From Shinella fusca (GTDB lineage: Bacteria; Pseudomonadota; Alphaproteobacteria; Rhizobiales; Rhizobiaceae), in assembly GCF_014203155.1 (NCBI RefSeq), contig NZ_JACHIK010000001.1, positions 248,001 through 312,000 on the forward strand: 64,000 bases of DNA, read 5' to 3'. Below the pieces are notes generated by a model, which saw only the letters and a list, made by a program, of their open reading frames with translations, was not told the origin of the DNA and made no database searches. The translations under genes were made by a program, and so were the position numbers. Shown here one piece after another: positions 1 through 8,700 of the stretch; positions within the stretch are counted from its first letter, which is position 1; each line of letters opens with the position of its first letter.

Positions 1-80
1 TTCAAAGCCGAAGGGGCCAGTGCGTACACCAGCCCCTCGATGATCAGGAAGAACGCGATCCCCGTCAGGAAATCGGACAT
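1..80 (-). CDS. DUF2065 family small membrane protein (partial, C-terminus outside window)
   Basis: The complement of the first 80 bases opens with ATG at 80 and reads MSDFLTGIAFFLIIEGLVYA, a hydrophobic helix followed by a short Ala/Pro/Ser segment. This matches the start of the roughly 60-residue DUF2065 (YjeT-like) family. It lies 10 nt after hflC on the same strand, so it is probably the third gene of an hflK-hflC-DUF2065 operon. In rhizobia a DegP-type periplasmic protease commonly follows, but that would be outside the window. Only 26 codons are visible and the function of the family is unknown. Confidence 0.8.
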   Translation of the reverse strand, partial: MSDFLTGIAFFLIIEGLVYALAPSAL

Positions 81-90
81 GGAGGCGTTC

Positions 91-1023
91 TCAGTTCGCG
101 TTCGACGGCGTCGTGGCCGCCGCACCCGAGGCGCCCGGCTTGGCGCCGGCAGCATCCTCGAAGTAGCGGAAGAACTCCGATTCCGGCGAGAGGACCAGCG
201 TCGTGTCCGTCGACGTGGTCATCGACGTACGATAGGCGCTCATCGACCGATAGAAGTCGAAGAAGACCGGGTCCTTCGAGAAGGCCTCGCCGAAGACGCG
301 GTTGCGCTCGCCTTCGCCCTCACCGCGCAGGATTTCCGAATCGCGCTGGGCAGCGGCCACGAGCTCGACGACCTGGCGGTCGGCGATGGCGCGACGGCGC
401 TGGCCTTCCTCGTTACCGCGGGCGCGGATGAGCTCGGCCTCGGCCAGACGCTCGGCCTTCATGCGGTCGTAGGTCTGCTGGGAGACTTCCTGCGTGAGAT
501 CGGTGCGGCGGATGCGCACGTCCTCGATGGTAAGGCCGAGATTCTGGGCATCGCCCGTCAGCTCGCCGCGCACTTCGCGCATCATCGACGCGCGCTCTTC
601 CGAAAGGGCCGCTTCAAAGCCGCGCAGACCGTAGACCCGGCGGAGTGCCGCGTCGAGACGGGTGCGAAGGCGGGATTCGGCCGATTCGCGGTCCCCCGAA
701 ACGACCTGGCGGAAGCGGCGGGCATCCGTGATCTTGTAGACCACGAAGGCGTCGACCTCGTAGAACTTGCCGCCCGAGACCTGGACGCGGATGTCGTCGA
801 GGTCGAAGCGCAGCGCCTGGTCCTGGATATACTGGACGCTGTCGGCGTCCATGAAGCCGAAGGGCAGCTTGAAGTAGAGGCCCGGCTCCGTCTTGACGTC
901 CTTGATCTGGCCGAAGCGCAGGACGATCGCTTGCTGGCGCTCGTTGACGACGAACACCGACGAATAGGCGATGAAGAGAAGAACGCCGATGGCGATCAGG
1001 ATTGCTGGAAAACGGTTGCCCAT
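91..1023 (-). CDS. hflC: HflC, modulator of FtsH protease
   Basis: 310 residues. HflC with HflK forms a membrane complex around the AAA protease FtsH and modulates turnover of membrane proteins; most of it faces the periplasm. One N-terminal membrane anchor (about residues 6-25, AILIAIGVLLFIAYSSVFVV) is followed by the SPFH/band-7 domain (NERQQAIVLRFGQIKDV), then a long Ala/Glu/Arg-rich helix (AERLAEAELIRARGNEEGQR), as usual for HflC. The C-terminus is Ala/Pro-rich and low in complexity. The ATG overlaps the hflK stop codon by one base (TAATG), showing translational coupling. Confidence 0.97.
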   Translation of the reverse strand: MGNRFPAILIAIGVLLFIAYSSVFVVNERQQAIVLRFGQIKDVKTEPGLYFKLPFGFMDADSVQYIQDQALRFDLDDIRVQVSGGKFYEVDAFVVYKITDARRFRQVVSGDRESAESRLRTRLDAALRRVYGLRGFEAALSEERASMMREVRGELTGDAQNLGLTIEDVRIRRTDLTQEVSQQTYDRMKAERLAEAELIRARGNEEGQRRRAIADRQVVELVAAAQRDSEILRGEGEGERNRVFGEAFSKDPVFFDFYRSMSAYRTSMTTSTDTTLVLSPESEFFRYFEDAAGAKPGASGAAATTPSNAN

Positions 1024-2144
1024 TACTGCGTGCCTCCCGCCTGCTGCTGCTGGCCGGTCGCCCGGCCGAGTTCGTTGAGGGGAAGGAAGGGAACCACGCC
1101 CTGCCCGTTCTGCTTGTCGTCTATGATGACCTTCTTGGAGCTTTTCATCACCTCTTCCATGGTTTCGAGGAAGAGACGCTTGCGGGTGACGTCAGGCGCC
1201 GCCTTGTACTGCTCGTAGACGGAGAGGAAGCGAGCCGCCTCGCCTTCCGCCTCCTTGACGACGCGGTCCTTGTAGGCGGCCGCCTCTTCGCGGATCTGCG
1301 CCGACTGGCCGCGGGCAAGGCCGAGCTTCTGGTTGGCGTACTGGTTGGCTTCCTCGACGAAACGGTCCTCGTCCTGCTCGGCGCGCTGCACTTCGTCGAA
1401 GGCGTCGGCCACTTCGCGCGGCGGGGCCGCATCCTCGATGGCGACGGTGTTGATCGAGATGCCGGCACCGTAGGCGTCCATGGTCGACTGGATCGTCGCC
1501 TTCACGCCCTCGGCGATCGCCTGGCGGTTGTCACGGAAGATGTCCTGTGCGGGACGGCGGCCGACCACCTCGCGCATGGCGCTTTCGGAGACCTGCTGCA
1601 GCGTCTCGGCCGGATGTTCGAGGTTGAAGAGATAGGCCTGCGGATCGGTGACCGAATAAAGCACCGAGAACTGCACGTTGACGATGTTCTGGTCGCCCGT
1701 CAGCATCAGGCCGGACTTGTCGGAGCCGGAAGAGGCCGCGCGGCCACCGACATTCTGCTGCTGCTCGGTGATCTTGACGAGTTCGACGGTCTCGAACGGC
1801 CACAAATGGAAATGCAGGCCGGGCATGGAGACTTCCTGTTTCGGCTTGCCGAAGCGCAGCTCGACGCCGCGCTCGTCCGGCTGGACGGTGTAGATGGCGT
1901 TCATCAGCCAGAAGATGCCGAGAAGCAGGAGTGCAATGACGACCACGCCGCCGTTGAAGCCGCCGGGCATGACGTTCTTCAGCCGGTCCTGGCCGCGCCG
2001 GATGATGTCCTCGATATCCGGCGGGCCGCTATTGCCGCCGCCCCCGCCGCGCGGGCGGTTCGGTCCTTGCCCCCAGGGCCCCTGATTGTTTCCGCCGCCG
2101 CCGCCCCAAGGGCCGCCGCCGCCGTTCTGATTGCTCCAGGGCAT
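1023..2144 (-). CDS. hflK: HflK, modulator of FtsH protease
   Basis: 373 residues, partner of HflC in the FtsH-controlling complex. The N-terminus is very rich in Gly and Asn (MPWSNQNGGGGPWGGG), as in other HflK proteins, followed by a single membrane helix at about 65-84 and an SPFH/band-7 domain beginning around YTVQPDERGVELRFGKP. The start at 2144 is preferred because an AAGAGG ribosome site lies just upstream; the open frame extends a further 51 codons with no family resemblance. The C-terminus is Gln-rich (TGQQQQAGGTQ). It is the first gene of hflK-hflC-DUF2065 and sits 216 bp downstream of folA on the same strand. Confidence 0.97.
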   Translation of the reverse strand: MPWSNQNGGGGPWGGGGGNNQGPWGQGPNRPRGGGGGNSGPPDIEDIIRRGQDRLKNVMPGGFNGGVVVIALLLLGIFWLMNAIYTVQPDERGVELRFGKPKQEVSMPGLHFHLWPFETVELVKITEQQQNVGGRAASSGSDKSGLMLTGDQNIVNVQFSVLYSVTDPQAYLFNLEHPAETLQQVSESAMREVVGRRPAQDIFRDNRQAIAEGVKATIQSTMDAYGAGISINTVAIEDAAPPREVADAFDEVQRAEQDEDRFVEEANQYANQKLGLARGQSAQIREEAAAYKDRVVKEAEGEAARFLSVYEQYKAAPDVTRKRLFLETMEEVMKSSKKVIIDDKQNGQGVVPFLPLNELGRATGQQQQAGGTQ

Positions 2145-2360
2145 CAATACCTCTTTCGTTAAATCCCCTTGGCGCCTTCTTGCGCTTCTAAAAAATGCAA
2201 AACGCGCCGGTTCCGTCTGTCGAGCGCTTCGCGGATTGTTTCGCCGCGCAACGCTAGGTGAACCCGTTATAGGTATCCCACGGGCGCCTTTCAACAAATC
2301 CGCTGGCTCTTGGGCGCCCGTGCGGCAAAATAGTTCGTTATCGGTGATTTCCGCGGGGGA

Positions 2361-2882
2361 TCAGGCGGCCTTCCGCCGGCGCCACGTCGCAAAATGCATG
2401 GCGTGGCTGTCCTTCTCGCCCTGCGGGATGGGCTCGTCGGCGACCTTCTCGAAGACGGCCGGATCGATTGCCGGAAAGCGCGTGTCGCCCGCAACATCCG
2501 CCGCCACGCGGGTGACATGCAGGATGTCGGCCCGGTCGAAGACCTGGGCATAGATCTGTCCGCCGCCGATGACGCAGATCTCGTCGACGCCGAGCGCCTC
2601 CGCCTCGCGCTGCGCGACGGCAAGCCCCTCATCGAGCGAGGAGACGACCGTGGCGCCGGGAGCGGCGAAGGAGGCATCGCGCGTGACGACGACGTTCGGC
2701 CGGCCCGGCAGCGGCCTTCCGATCGAATCCCAGGTCTTGCGGCCCATCACCACCGGCTTGCCGAGCGTGAGCTGCTTGAAGCGCTTGAGGTCCGACGGCA
2801 GGCGCCACGGCAGGTCGCCGTCCCGGCCTATGACGCCGTTTTGCGCAACGGCCACGACGAGGACGATCTTGGCTTGGCTCAT
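2361..2882 (-). CDS. folA: Dihydrofolate reductase
   Basis: 173 residues. Reduces dihydrofolate to tetrahydrofolate with NADPH, regenerating the cofactor oxidised by ThyA. Family motifs in order: VAVAQNGVIGRDGDLPWRLP with the catalytic acid at Asp31 (the equivalent of E. coli Asp27), VVMGRKTWDSIGRPLPGRPN for NADPH binding, and VIGGGQIYAQ. It ends in a basic tail (WRRRKAA). Its ATG is 21 nt after the thyA stop, so thyA-folA is an operon coupling dTMP synthesis to folate recycling. Confidence 0.97.
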   Translation of the reverse strand: MSQAKIVLVVAVAQNGVIGRDGDLPWRLPSDLKRFKQLTLGKPVVMGRKTWDSIGRPLPGRPNVVVTRDASFAAPGATVVSSLDEGLAVAQREAEALGVDEICVIGGGQIYAQVFDRADILHVTRVAADVAGDTRFPAIDPAVFEKVADEPIPQGEKDSHAMHFATWRRRKAA

Positions 2883-2903
2883 GCTGGTCGGCTTTCCGGA
2901 AAA

Positions 2904-3698
2904 TCAGACGGCGATCGGCGCCCTGATGTTTGAATCGGCCTCGTAGCCGATCAGGTCGAAGTCCTCGAACTTGAAGGAGAAAAGGTCCTTCACGTCCGGA
3001 TTGATCTTCATGAAGGGCAAGGGCTTCGGCCGGCGCGTCAACTGCGTGCGCACCTGCTCGAAATGGTTGGCATAGATATGCGCGTCGCCGAGCGTATGGA
3101 CGAAATCGCCGGGCCTGAGGCCCGTCACCTGCGCCACCATCATCGTCAGCAGCGCATAGGAGGCTATGTTGAAGGGTACGCCGAGGAAGATGTCGGCGGA
3201 GCGCTGGTAGAGCTGGCAGGAGAGCTTTCCGTCCGCCACGTAGAACTGGAACAGGCAATGGCACGGCGGCAGCGCCATCTCGTCGACGAGCGCCGGGTTC
3301 CAGGCCGAGACGATGTGGCGGCGGGAATTCGGATTGCGCCGGATGCTGTCGACGACGGCGACGATCTGGTCGAGGTGGCGCCCGTCATGGGTCGGCCAGG
3401 AGCGCCACTGGTAGCCGTAGACCGGGCCGAGCTCGCCGTCCGTATCGGCCCACTCGTCCCAGATGGTGACGCCGTTGTCGCGCAGGTACGCGACGTTGGT
3501 GTCGCCCTTCAGGAACCACAGCAGCTCATGGATGATGGAGCGCAGGTGCAGCTTCTTCGTGGTCAGCACCGGAAAGCCTTCGGAAAGGTCGAAGCGCATC
3601 TGGTAGCCGAAGACGCCGCGCGTGCCGGTGCCCGTGCGGTCGCCCCGGTCGGTGCCGTTCTCCATCACATGGGAGAGAAGGTCGAGATATTGCTGCAT
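2904..3698 (-). CDS. thyA: Thymidylate synthase
   Basis: 264 residues from the chosen start, the same length as E. coli ThyA and aligning with it without gaps from MQQYLDLL. Converts dUMP to dTMP using methylene-tetrahydrofolate. Visible motifs are RTGTGT near the N-terminus, [17 protein letters not shown], the active site [12 protein letters not shown] with nucleophile Cys146, and [20 protein letters not shown]. An in-frame ATG at 3725 would add nine residues (MLDNESAAT) that the family lacks. Neither start has a strong ribosome site, so this start rests on homology. Confidence 0.96.
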   Translation of the reverse strand: MQQYLDLLSHVMENGTDRGDRTGTGTRGVFGYQMRFDLSEGFPVLTTKKLHLRSIIHELLWFLKGDTNVAYLRDNGVTIWDEWADTDGELGPVYGYQWRSWPTHDGRHLDQIVAVVDSIRRNPNSRRHIVSAWNPALVDEMALPPCHCLFQFYVADGKLSCQLYQRSADIFLGVPFNIASYALLTMMVAQVTGLRPGDFVHTLGDAHIYANHFEQVRTQLTRRPKPLPFMKINPDVKDLFSFKFEDFDLIGYEADSNIRAPIAV

Positions 3699-3785
3699 GG
3701 TCGCCGCCGATTCGTTGTCCAGCATTCGATACTAGAGCGATCGCGGCGGCGGCCAAAGGGTGAAATGGGATTTTCCCGGCTTTCC

Positions 3786-4097
3786 TCAGGCGAGCGCGCC
3801 GAGTTTTCCGAGTTCCTTGGCGGTGAGATAGTAGAAGGTGACGCGCGACTTGGTGCGGTCGTCGGACATGGCCTTGCAGACGGCCTCGACGGCCTTGTCG
3901 GCCGCATCCCCGGTGATGCCGAGCTTCTTGCCGCACCACTTTTCCCTGACGCGGGCAAGTTCGTCCGGGTCGGAGCAGGAGACGAGCGAGGAGTCGCGAT
4001 TGCGCAGCGCGATGCCGAGATGGCTCACGATCTTCTTGACGATGGCCTCGTCGGCACCGCTGTCGTACTTGCGGACATCTGCGAGATAGTCGGTCAT
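3786..4097 (-). CDS. DUF2853 family protein
   Basis: 103 residues starting MTDYLADVRKYDSGADEAIV, preceded by a clear GGAGA ribosome site. The open frame extends 27 codons upstream but that part is not family-like. Small and soluble, with no signal peptide or membrane helix and two cysteines (SCSDPDEL and WCGKK). The DUF2853 assignment comes from overall resemblance to small rhizobial proteins of this type. No function is known. It stands alone, 88 nt upstream of thyA in the transcription direction and back to back with the tmRNA gene. Confidence 0.75.
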   Translation of the reverse strand: MTDYLADVRKYDSGADEAIVKKIVSHLGIALRNRDSSLVSCSDPDELARVREKWCGKKLGITGDAADKAVEAVCKAMSDDRTKSRVTFYYLTAKELGKLGALA

Positions 4098-4257
4098 GGT
4101 GTCTCCTTCGCGGGTCACGTTGCTGCCGCCGTCATGGCGCGCTGCCGCGGGCCCATGTTTTTCAAGCAGGATCGGCAAGTCAAGCGTTAATGAACATATC
4201 CGGGTGGATGGCCGAAAATGACCTGCGCGGGGGTCTTTTCTTGGGCGAAGAGAGCGC

Positions 4258-4263
4258 CTATAT
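4258..4263 (+). promoter_or_regulatory. Possible -10 element of ssrA
   Basis: CTATAT lies at the position expected for a -10 box a few bases before the inferred start of the acceptor piece of ssrA. No convincing -35 hexamer lies at the usual spacing: the best TTGGGC, at 4241, is only 11 nt away. Confidence 0.3.
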
Positions 4264-4600
4264 GTGAGGTGCTGCCTCGGCAGCTATGGCAATAAACGGG
4301 CGGTGTAATAAACCCATTGGACCCGGGGGCGGTACCCGGCGCCTCCACCAAAAACCGATCAGCTACCAAGGATCGGCTTTTGATGGGGGCGAAATAGGAT
4401 CGACAAGGGCGTAAAGATCGACTTTTTGCTCGGCATTGTACCACCGTTATCGGGCTAAACTTGTAGTTGCAAACGACAACTATGCGGAAGCTCGTCTCGC
4501 TGCCTAATGGCGGTGTGACACTTCACTCAAAGTCCTGACGGGTCGCACCGGCAGGCGGGGTCCGAAGGCACCTGGCAACAGAAGCCTTCACCTTCTCCAA
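4264..4600 (+). ncRNA. ssrA: tmRNA, circularly permuted two-piece form (ssrA)
   Basis: Rescues stalled ribosomes and tags their products for proteolysis. The gene has the permuted alphaproteobacterial order. First comes the acceptor piece, ending GCCTCCACCA at 4341-4350. A short spacer to 4384 follows, then the coding piece beginning GGGGGCGA at 4385. The acceptor stem can be drawn directly: GGGGGCG (4385-4391) pairs with CGCCTCC (4340-4346), including a G-U at the third pair, the alanine identity element. The T-stem is CCGGG/CCCGG around a seven-base loop GGCGGTA that lacks the usual TTC. Outer ends are approximate: the 5' end is set just after a CTATAT, and the 3' end after the hairpin GAAGGC/GCCTTC (4564-4589). 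Confidence 0.93.
4469..4507 (+). other. Proteolysis tag reading frame inside ssrA
   Basis: Resume codon GCA at 4469, then ANDNYAEARLAA and TAA at 4505-4507. With the alanine carried by the tmRNA itself the appended tag is A-ANDNYAEARLAA, identical to the tag known from rhizobia. The C-terminal LAA is the ClpX-recognition end; the N-terminal AANDNY part is what SspB binds. Confidence 0.95.
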
Positions 4601-4702
4601 TGCCTTGAAATGGTCTATAGCTGTGCCAGATGACTCGTGCCGGGAAGGCACGGGTAGACATGCAATGCCTGAAAACAAAGGCTGGAAGAAAGACAGGAAC
4701 GG

Positions 4703-5224
4703 ATGGCGCAAGACCACATTCGCTACGACATTCTCGCCCAGGACGCGCTACGCAGCGTCATTCGCAAGGTTTTGTCCGAAGTCGCGGTCACGGGGCATCT
4801 TCCCGGCGAGCATCATTTCTTCATCACCTTCCTCACCAATGCCCCGGGCGTGCGCATCTCGCAGCACCTCAAGGCGAAATATGCCGAGCAGATGACCATC
4901 GTCGTCCAGCACCAGTTCTGGGACCTCAAGGTCACCGAGAGCCAGTTCGAGATCGGCCTTTCCTTCTCCGACACGCCTGAAAAACTCGTCATCCCCTTCA
5001 ACGCCATCCGCGGCTTCTACGACCCGTCGGTGAGCTTCGAGCTGGAATTCGACGTGCCGGCGATGGAGGAAGAGGACGAGCATTCGGCCGAGGTCACCGC
5101 CTATCCCGCACCCGCGGAAAAGGCCGAGGAAACCGCCCAGGAATCGACGCCGCCGACCGGCGACGACAACGGCAAGGGCGGCGGCTCGGTCGTCTCGCTC
5201 GATTCCTTCCGCAAGAAGAACTGA
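4703..5224 (+). CDS. sspB: SspB-type ClpXP adaptor protein
   Basis: 173 residues. SspB binds the ssrA tag and delivers tagged proteins to ClpXP. The globular domain (about 1-125) shows the alphaproteobacterial SspB pattern: IRYDILAQDALRSVIRKVL, then FFITFLTNAPGVRISQHLKA and VVQHQFWDLKVTESQFEIGL, ending with LVIPFNAIRGFYDPSV. An acidic, Ala/Glu-rich linker (EEEDEHSAEVTAYPAPAEKA) leads to a conserved-looking C-terminal tail GGSVVSLDSFRKKN, the likely ClpX-docking peptide. It lies about 100 bp after the tmRNA gene that makes its ligand, on the same strand. A ribosome site AGGAACGG precedes the ATG. Confidence 0.93.
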   Translation: MAQDHIRYDILAQDALRSVIRKVLSEVAVTGHLPGEHHFFITFLTNAPGVRISQHLKAKYAEQMTIVVQHQFWDLKVTESQFEIGLSFSDTPEKLVIPFNAIRGFYDPSVSFELEFDVPAMEEEDEHSAEVTAYPAPAEKAEETAQESTPPTGDDNGKGGGSVVSLDSFRKKN

Positions 5225-5234
5225 GTTCCGGCCG

Positions 5235-5432
5235 ATGAGCGGCGACGTCGTCAATCTCCGCCAGGTCCGCAAGCAGAAGGCCCGTTCCGAAAAGGAAAGG
5301 CAGGCCGAGCAGAACCGCGTCGCTTTCGGCCGCACGAAAGCGGAGAAGTCGCTGACCCGCGCCCTCAACGAGAAGGCGAAGAACGCGCACGACCAGGGCC
5401 GCATCGAGCGGCCCGAAAAGACGAAGAGCTGA
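5235..5432 (+). CDS. DUF4169 family small basic protein
   Basis: 65 residues, highly charged (MSGDVVNLRQVRKQKARSEK), predicted largely helical, with no membrane segment. The opening VVNLRQVRKQKAR and the following Lys/Glu-rich stretch match the DUF4169 family of short alphaproteobacterial proteins, whose function is unknown. The ATG is 10 nt after the sspB stop, so the two are cotranscribed. The charge pattern could suit nucleic-acid or protein binding, but that is only a guess. Confidence 0.8.
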   Translation: MSGDVVNLRQVRKQKARSEKERQAEQNRVAFGRTKAEKSLTRALNEKAKNAHDQGRIERPEKTKS

Positions 5433-5502
5433 AATTTCAATCCCTTGGCGGCAACGCCGGATTCGGTTTGCAAGGCATCTGAATCATCGCGTGAGGTCGG
5501 AT

Positions 5503-5727
5503 GTGATCCGGAAATACTCCGCCACCCTGCACGGCCACCGCACGAGTTTCTCCCTCGAACCGGCCTTCCATGACGAATTGAAGGCGATTGCCGCCGAGCG
5601 CGCCATGCCGCTCGCCGCCCTCATCCGCGAGATCGACGATGCGCGCGGCGTCGAGGGCAATCTTTCCTCGGCGCTGCGCCTTCATGTGCTGGAACGGCTG
5701 AAGGTCCGGGGCGGCGGCCTCAGTTGA
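5503..5727 (+). CDS. Ribbon-helix-helix domain protein
   Basis: 74 residues from a GTG start that follows GAGG by six bases; a GTG four codons upstream (5491) has no ribosome site. The sequence IRKYSATLHGHRTSFSLEPA followed by FHDELKAIAAERAMPLAALI is the strand-helix-helix pattern of small RHH (PF13467-like) proteins, which dimerise and bind DNA. It is probably cotranscribed with sspB and the DUF4169 gene. Its stop codon overlaps the convergent AsmA gene by 8 bp. Target genes are unknown. Confidence 0.8.
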   Translation: MIRKYSATLHGHRTSFSLEPAFHDELKAIAAERAMPLAALIREIDDARGVEGNLSSALRLHVLERLKVRGGGLS

Positions 5728-8700
5728 GGCCGGGCAGGCCGTCGAAGTTCAAGGCCCCGCCGCTTCCGCCGACGGGCGGCAGTTCGCCGCCGCGCTCGAC
5801 GCCCTCTTCGGGCGTGACCGGCAGGCGGCGGCGCTTTGCCTCTTCCTCCGCTTTCCGCGCCTCTTCGGCCGCCTTCTGCGCGGCGAGGCGGCGTGCCTCC
5901 TCCTGCGCCTCCGTAAGGCGCCGGGCGTCGTCCGCCTCCTTGCGGCGCAGGCTCTCGGCCTCTTCCGCCGCATGCGCCTCGTCGGAACGCTTGCGGGCTT
6001 CCACGCGCCGGCGCTCCTCTTCCGCCGCCTGCAGGCGCGCCGCCTCGGCGGCGGCCGCACGCGCTTCGGCCCGGGCGCGGTAGAGCGCGGCTTCACGGCG
6101 CAGGCGCTGCTTTTCCAGCACATTGGCCTGCAACGTCTCCACCCGCCGGCGCTCGGTCTCGAAGCGGCGCAGCGAGAGGTAATTGGCGAGCGGCTGCACG
6201 TCGAGCGAGAAGCCCGGGGCATCGACAAGGCCGCGATAGCTGAGCGTCACCTCGGGCTCGGCGCCGGCAAGCGCGTCCTCGCCCGCCTTGTAGGCCACGG
6301 AAAGCCGGGCCGTCATCGATCCGTCGGCAAGCCCGATATCGGCATCGCCCGTCAGCGCCGCCCCGGCATCCTCCGCCGCCACGCTCTGGAAGCGCAGGCT
6401 CCCGCCGGCAAGCGCGAAGGGAATGCGCACCGTGCCCAGCGCCGCTTCGTCCTTGAGGATCGCATCGGCGGCAAAGCCCGCCACCTTCTCCGGCGTGATA
6501 TCGCCCTCGATGCCGTCCGCCGCCGAGAGCAGCGACGGCAGGGCGCCGGTATCGATCCCCTTGACGACGAGGCCGGAGACCTGCGCCTCGCCCGAACCGC
6601 TCGCCCCTTCCGCCATGGCGCGCACGCTCTTGCCGGACGCATCGACCGCCAGCGTCACGTCGGCCCTGCCTGCCGCGACCGCGCCGTCCGGGCCGGACCA
6701 GACGACCTTCGACAGGTCGACGCCCGACAGCGTGGCGCGCGCCTCGAACAGGCCGTTCTCGTCGGCATTGGCGATCTTCAGGCGGCCGGCGAGCTTTCCG
6801 CCCAGCCAGTCGCCCGCCATGTCTGTCAGCGTCAATTCCCCGCCCTTCCAGGCAAGGTCGCCGCGGAAGCCTTCCACCGCGCCGTAGAGCCCCGGCCAGA
6901 AGGTCCCCGCCTCCAGCGCCACGGAGACGTCCGCGGCATCCTGCAACGGCTGCACCAGGGGCGTCCCGTTCAGCGAGCCGTCCGAAACGTCGCTCACCGG
7001 CCCGGCGACGGCCTCGGCCAGATAGGCGAGGTCGACCGTATCGAAGCGCAGCCCGCCGGTGCCCTTGAGGATCGGCGCCGTGCGGTCGAACGTCAGCGCG
7101 CCGGAGAACGCGTTGCGGTCGGCCTTGCCGGCGATGCCGGTGATCGCCACCGCCGCCGCGCTCGTCGCCACATCGGCGTCCAGCGTGAGAGGAAGGCCCG
7201 CGCCGCCTTGCGGCATCGCGATGCCGTTCATCATCAAGTAGGGCTCGATATCGTCGCTCTTCACCGAAAGGGCGAGCGTGCCGGCGAGGAAATCCCCGGC
7301 CGAAAGGTCGGCGGTGCCCTTGGCGGACAGCGCCGTGCTGCCGGCATCGAAGGTCACGGAGACATCCGCCGCCCCCTCCTCCGGCTGCTTCACGGCAAGA
7401 GCGATGCGGCCGTCGGGATCCGCGTCGAAGGGCAGCGGATCGAGCCCCATCTGCCCCGCCAGCACGACCGATTGCGGATTGGAAAGGCTGCCGTCCAGAT
7501 CGAAGCCGCGCGCCTCCAGAAGATCGTCGAGGGAGCCGGCCGAAAGTTTCAGGTCGACCCGCCCGTCGTTGACGGGCCCGGAGAGCGTGACCGTCAGCGG
7601 GCTCTCCGCCTCGTCGGAAAGGACAAGATGGGCGGAAAGGTCGGCATTGTCATAGTAGCCCGCGCCGGCGACGAAGCGCGACAGCAGCGGGTGGGCCGGC
7701 AGGTGGCGGGCGAGAAGGTCCGCCACCGGCTGCATGGCGGCCGCCTTCAGGCGGATGTCGAGGCCGGCGCTCGGCGCAAGGAGCGAGCCGCCGAGCGTGC
7801 CGCTCGCCGAGAGCGAGGCGCCCGCCAGCGCATCGACATCGAGGCGGCTGAGGGTGAGGAGGCCGTCCTTCGCCGTCATCACCGCATCGACGCCGGAGGC
7901 GGTCTCGCCGAAGGCGCGGAACCGATCCGCCTTGATATCGAGCGCGATGGAATGGTCGAGCACGGCGGACAGCGACGCATCGCCCGCCACCAGCCCGACA
8001 AGCGCCTTCAGCGATTCCAGCTCCACCTCGTTGCCGCGCAGCTCGATGGAGAGCGTGGGCGCCGTGCCCGAGCGGGATTCGCGCTCCAGCCGTCCCGTCA
8101 GCGAGGCCGGCCCCACGGCGACCTCCAGGTTCTCGAAGCGCTGCAACTCGTCCGTGAGGTCGACCTTGGCGGAGAAGCCGGCGGTCTTCAGCTTGCGGAT
8201 TTCCGGGTCCACCGAGCCGGCAAGCCATGTCGCAAGGCCGGAGGGCTGGTTGGAGGCCATCAGCAGGTCGCCGACGAAACCGCGGTTCTCGCCGAGCTGC
8301 AGCCGCCCCTTGGCCTCCAGCGCCGTGCGGCCGGGCAGCAGCGCATCGGCCCGCTCGACCTGCCAGCCGTCGCCGTCCGGCTTCACGTCGAGGCGGATTT
8401 CCCGCACGGTCGTATCGCCCACCACGACGGCGGGCAGGAAAAGGCTCGCCCGCCCCGGCACCTGCGGGATCGGGATATCGGCGGCGATGGCAAGCAGCGC
8501 CTGCAGCCGCTGGCGGGCGGAGATTTGCGGGTTGCGCCCCGTCTTGCCGTTCGTCCCGCTGTTGCCGATGCGGTTGACGTCGATCTGCTGGCCGTCTGCG
8601 AGCAGCAGGAATTCCGGCGCGCGGCCGGTATCGAGCGTTGCCTCGCCCGTCACGACGTAGGGATCGTCGCGCGGGCCGGCCTCCAGCCGGTATTCCGGCA

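Noticed and set aside
4187-4717. Short open frames across the tmRNA region
   Set aside because: They run through the base-paired acceptor and coding pieces of ssrA; tag frame and stems explain the sequence.
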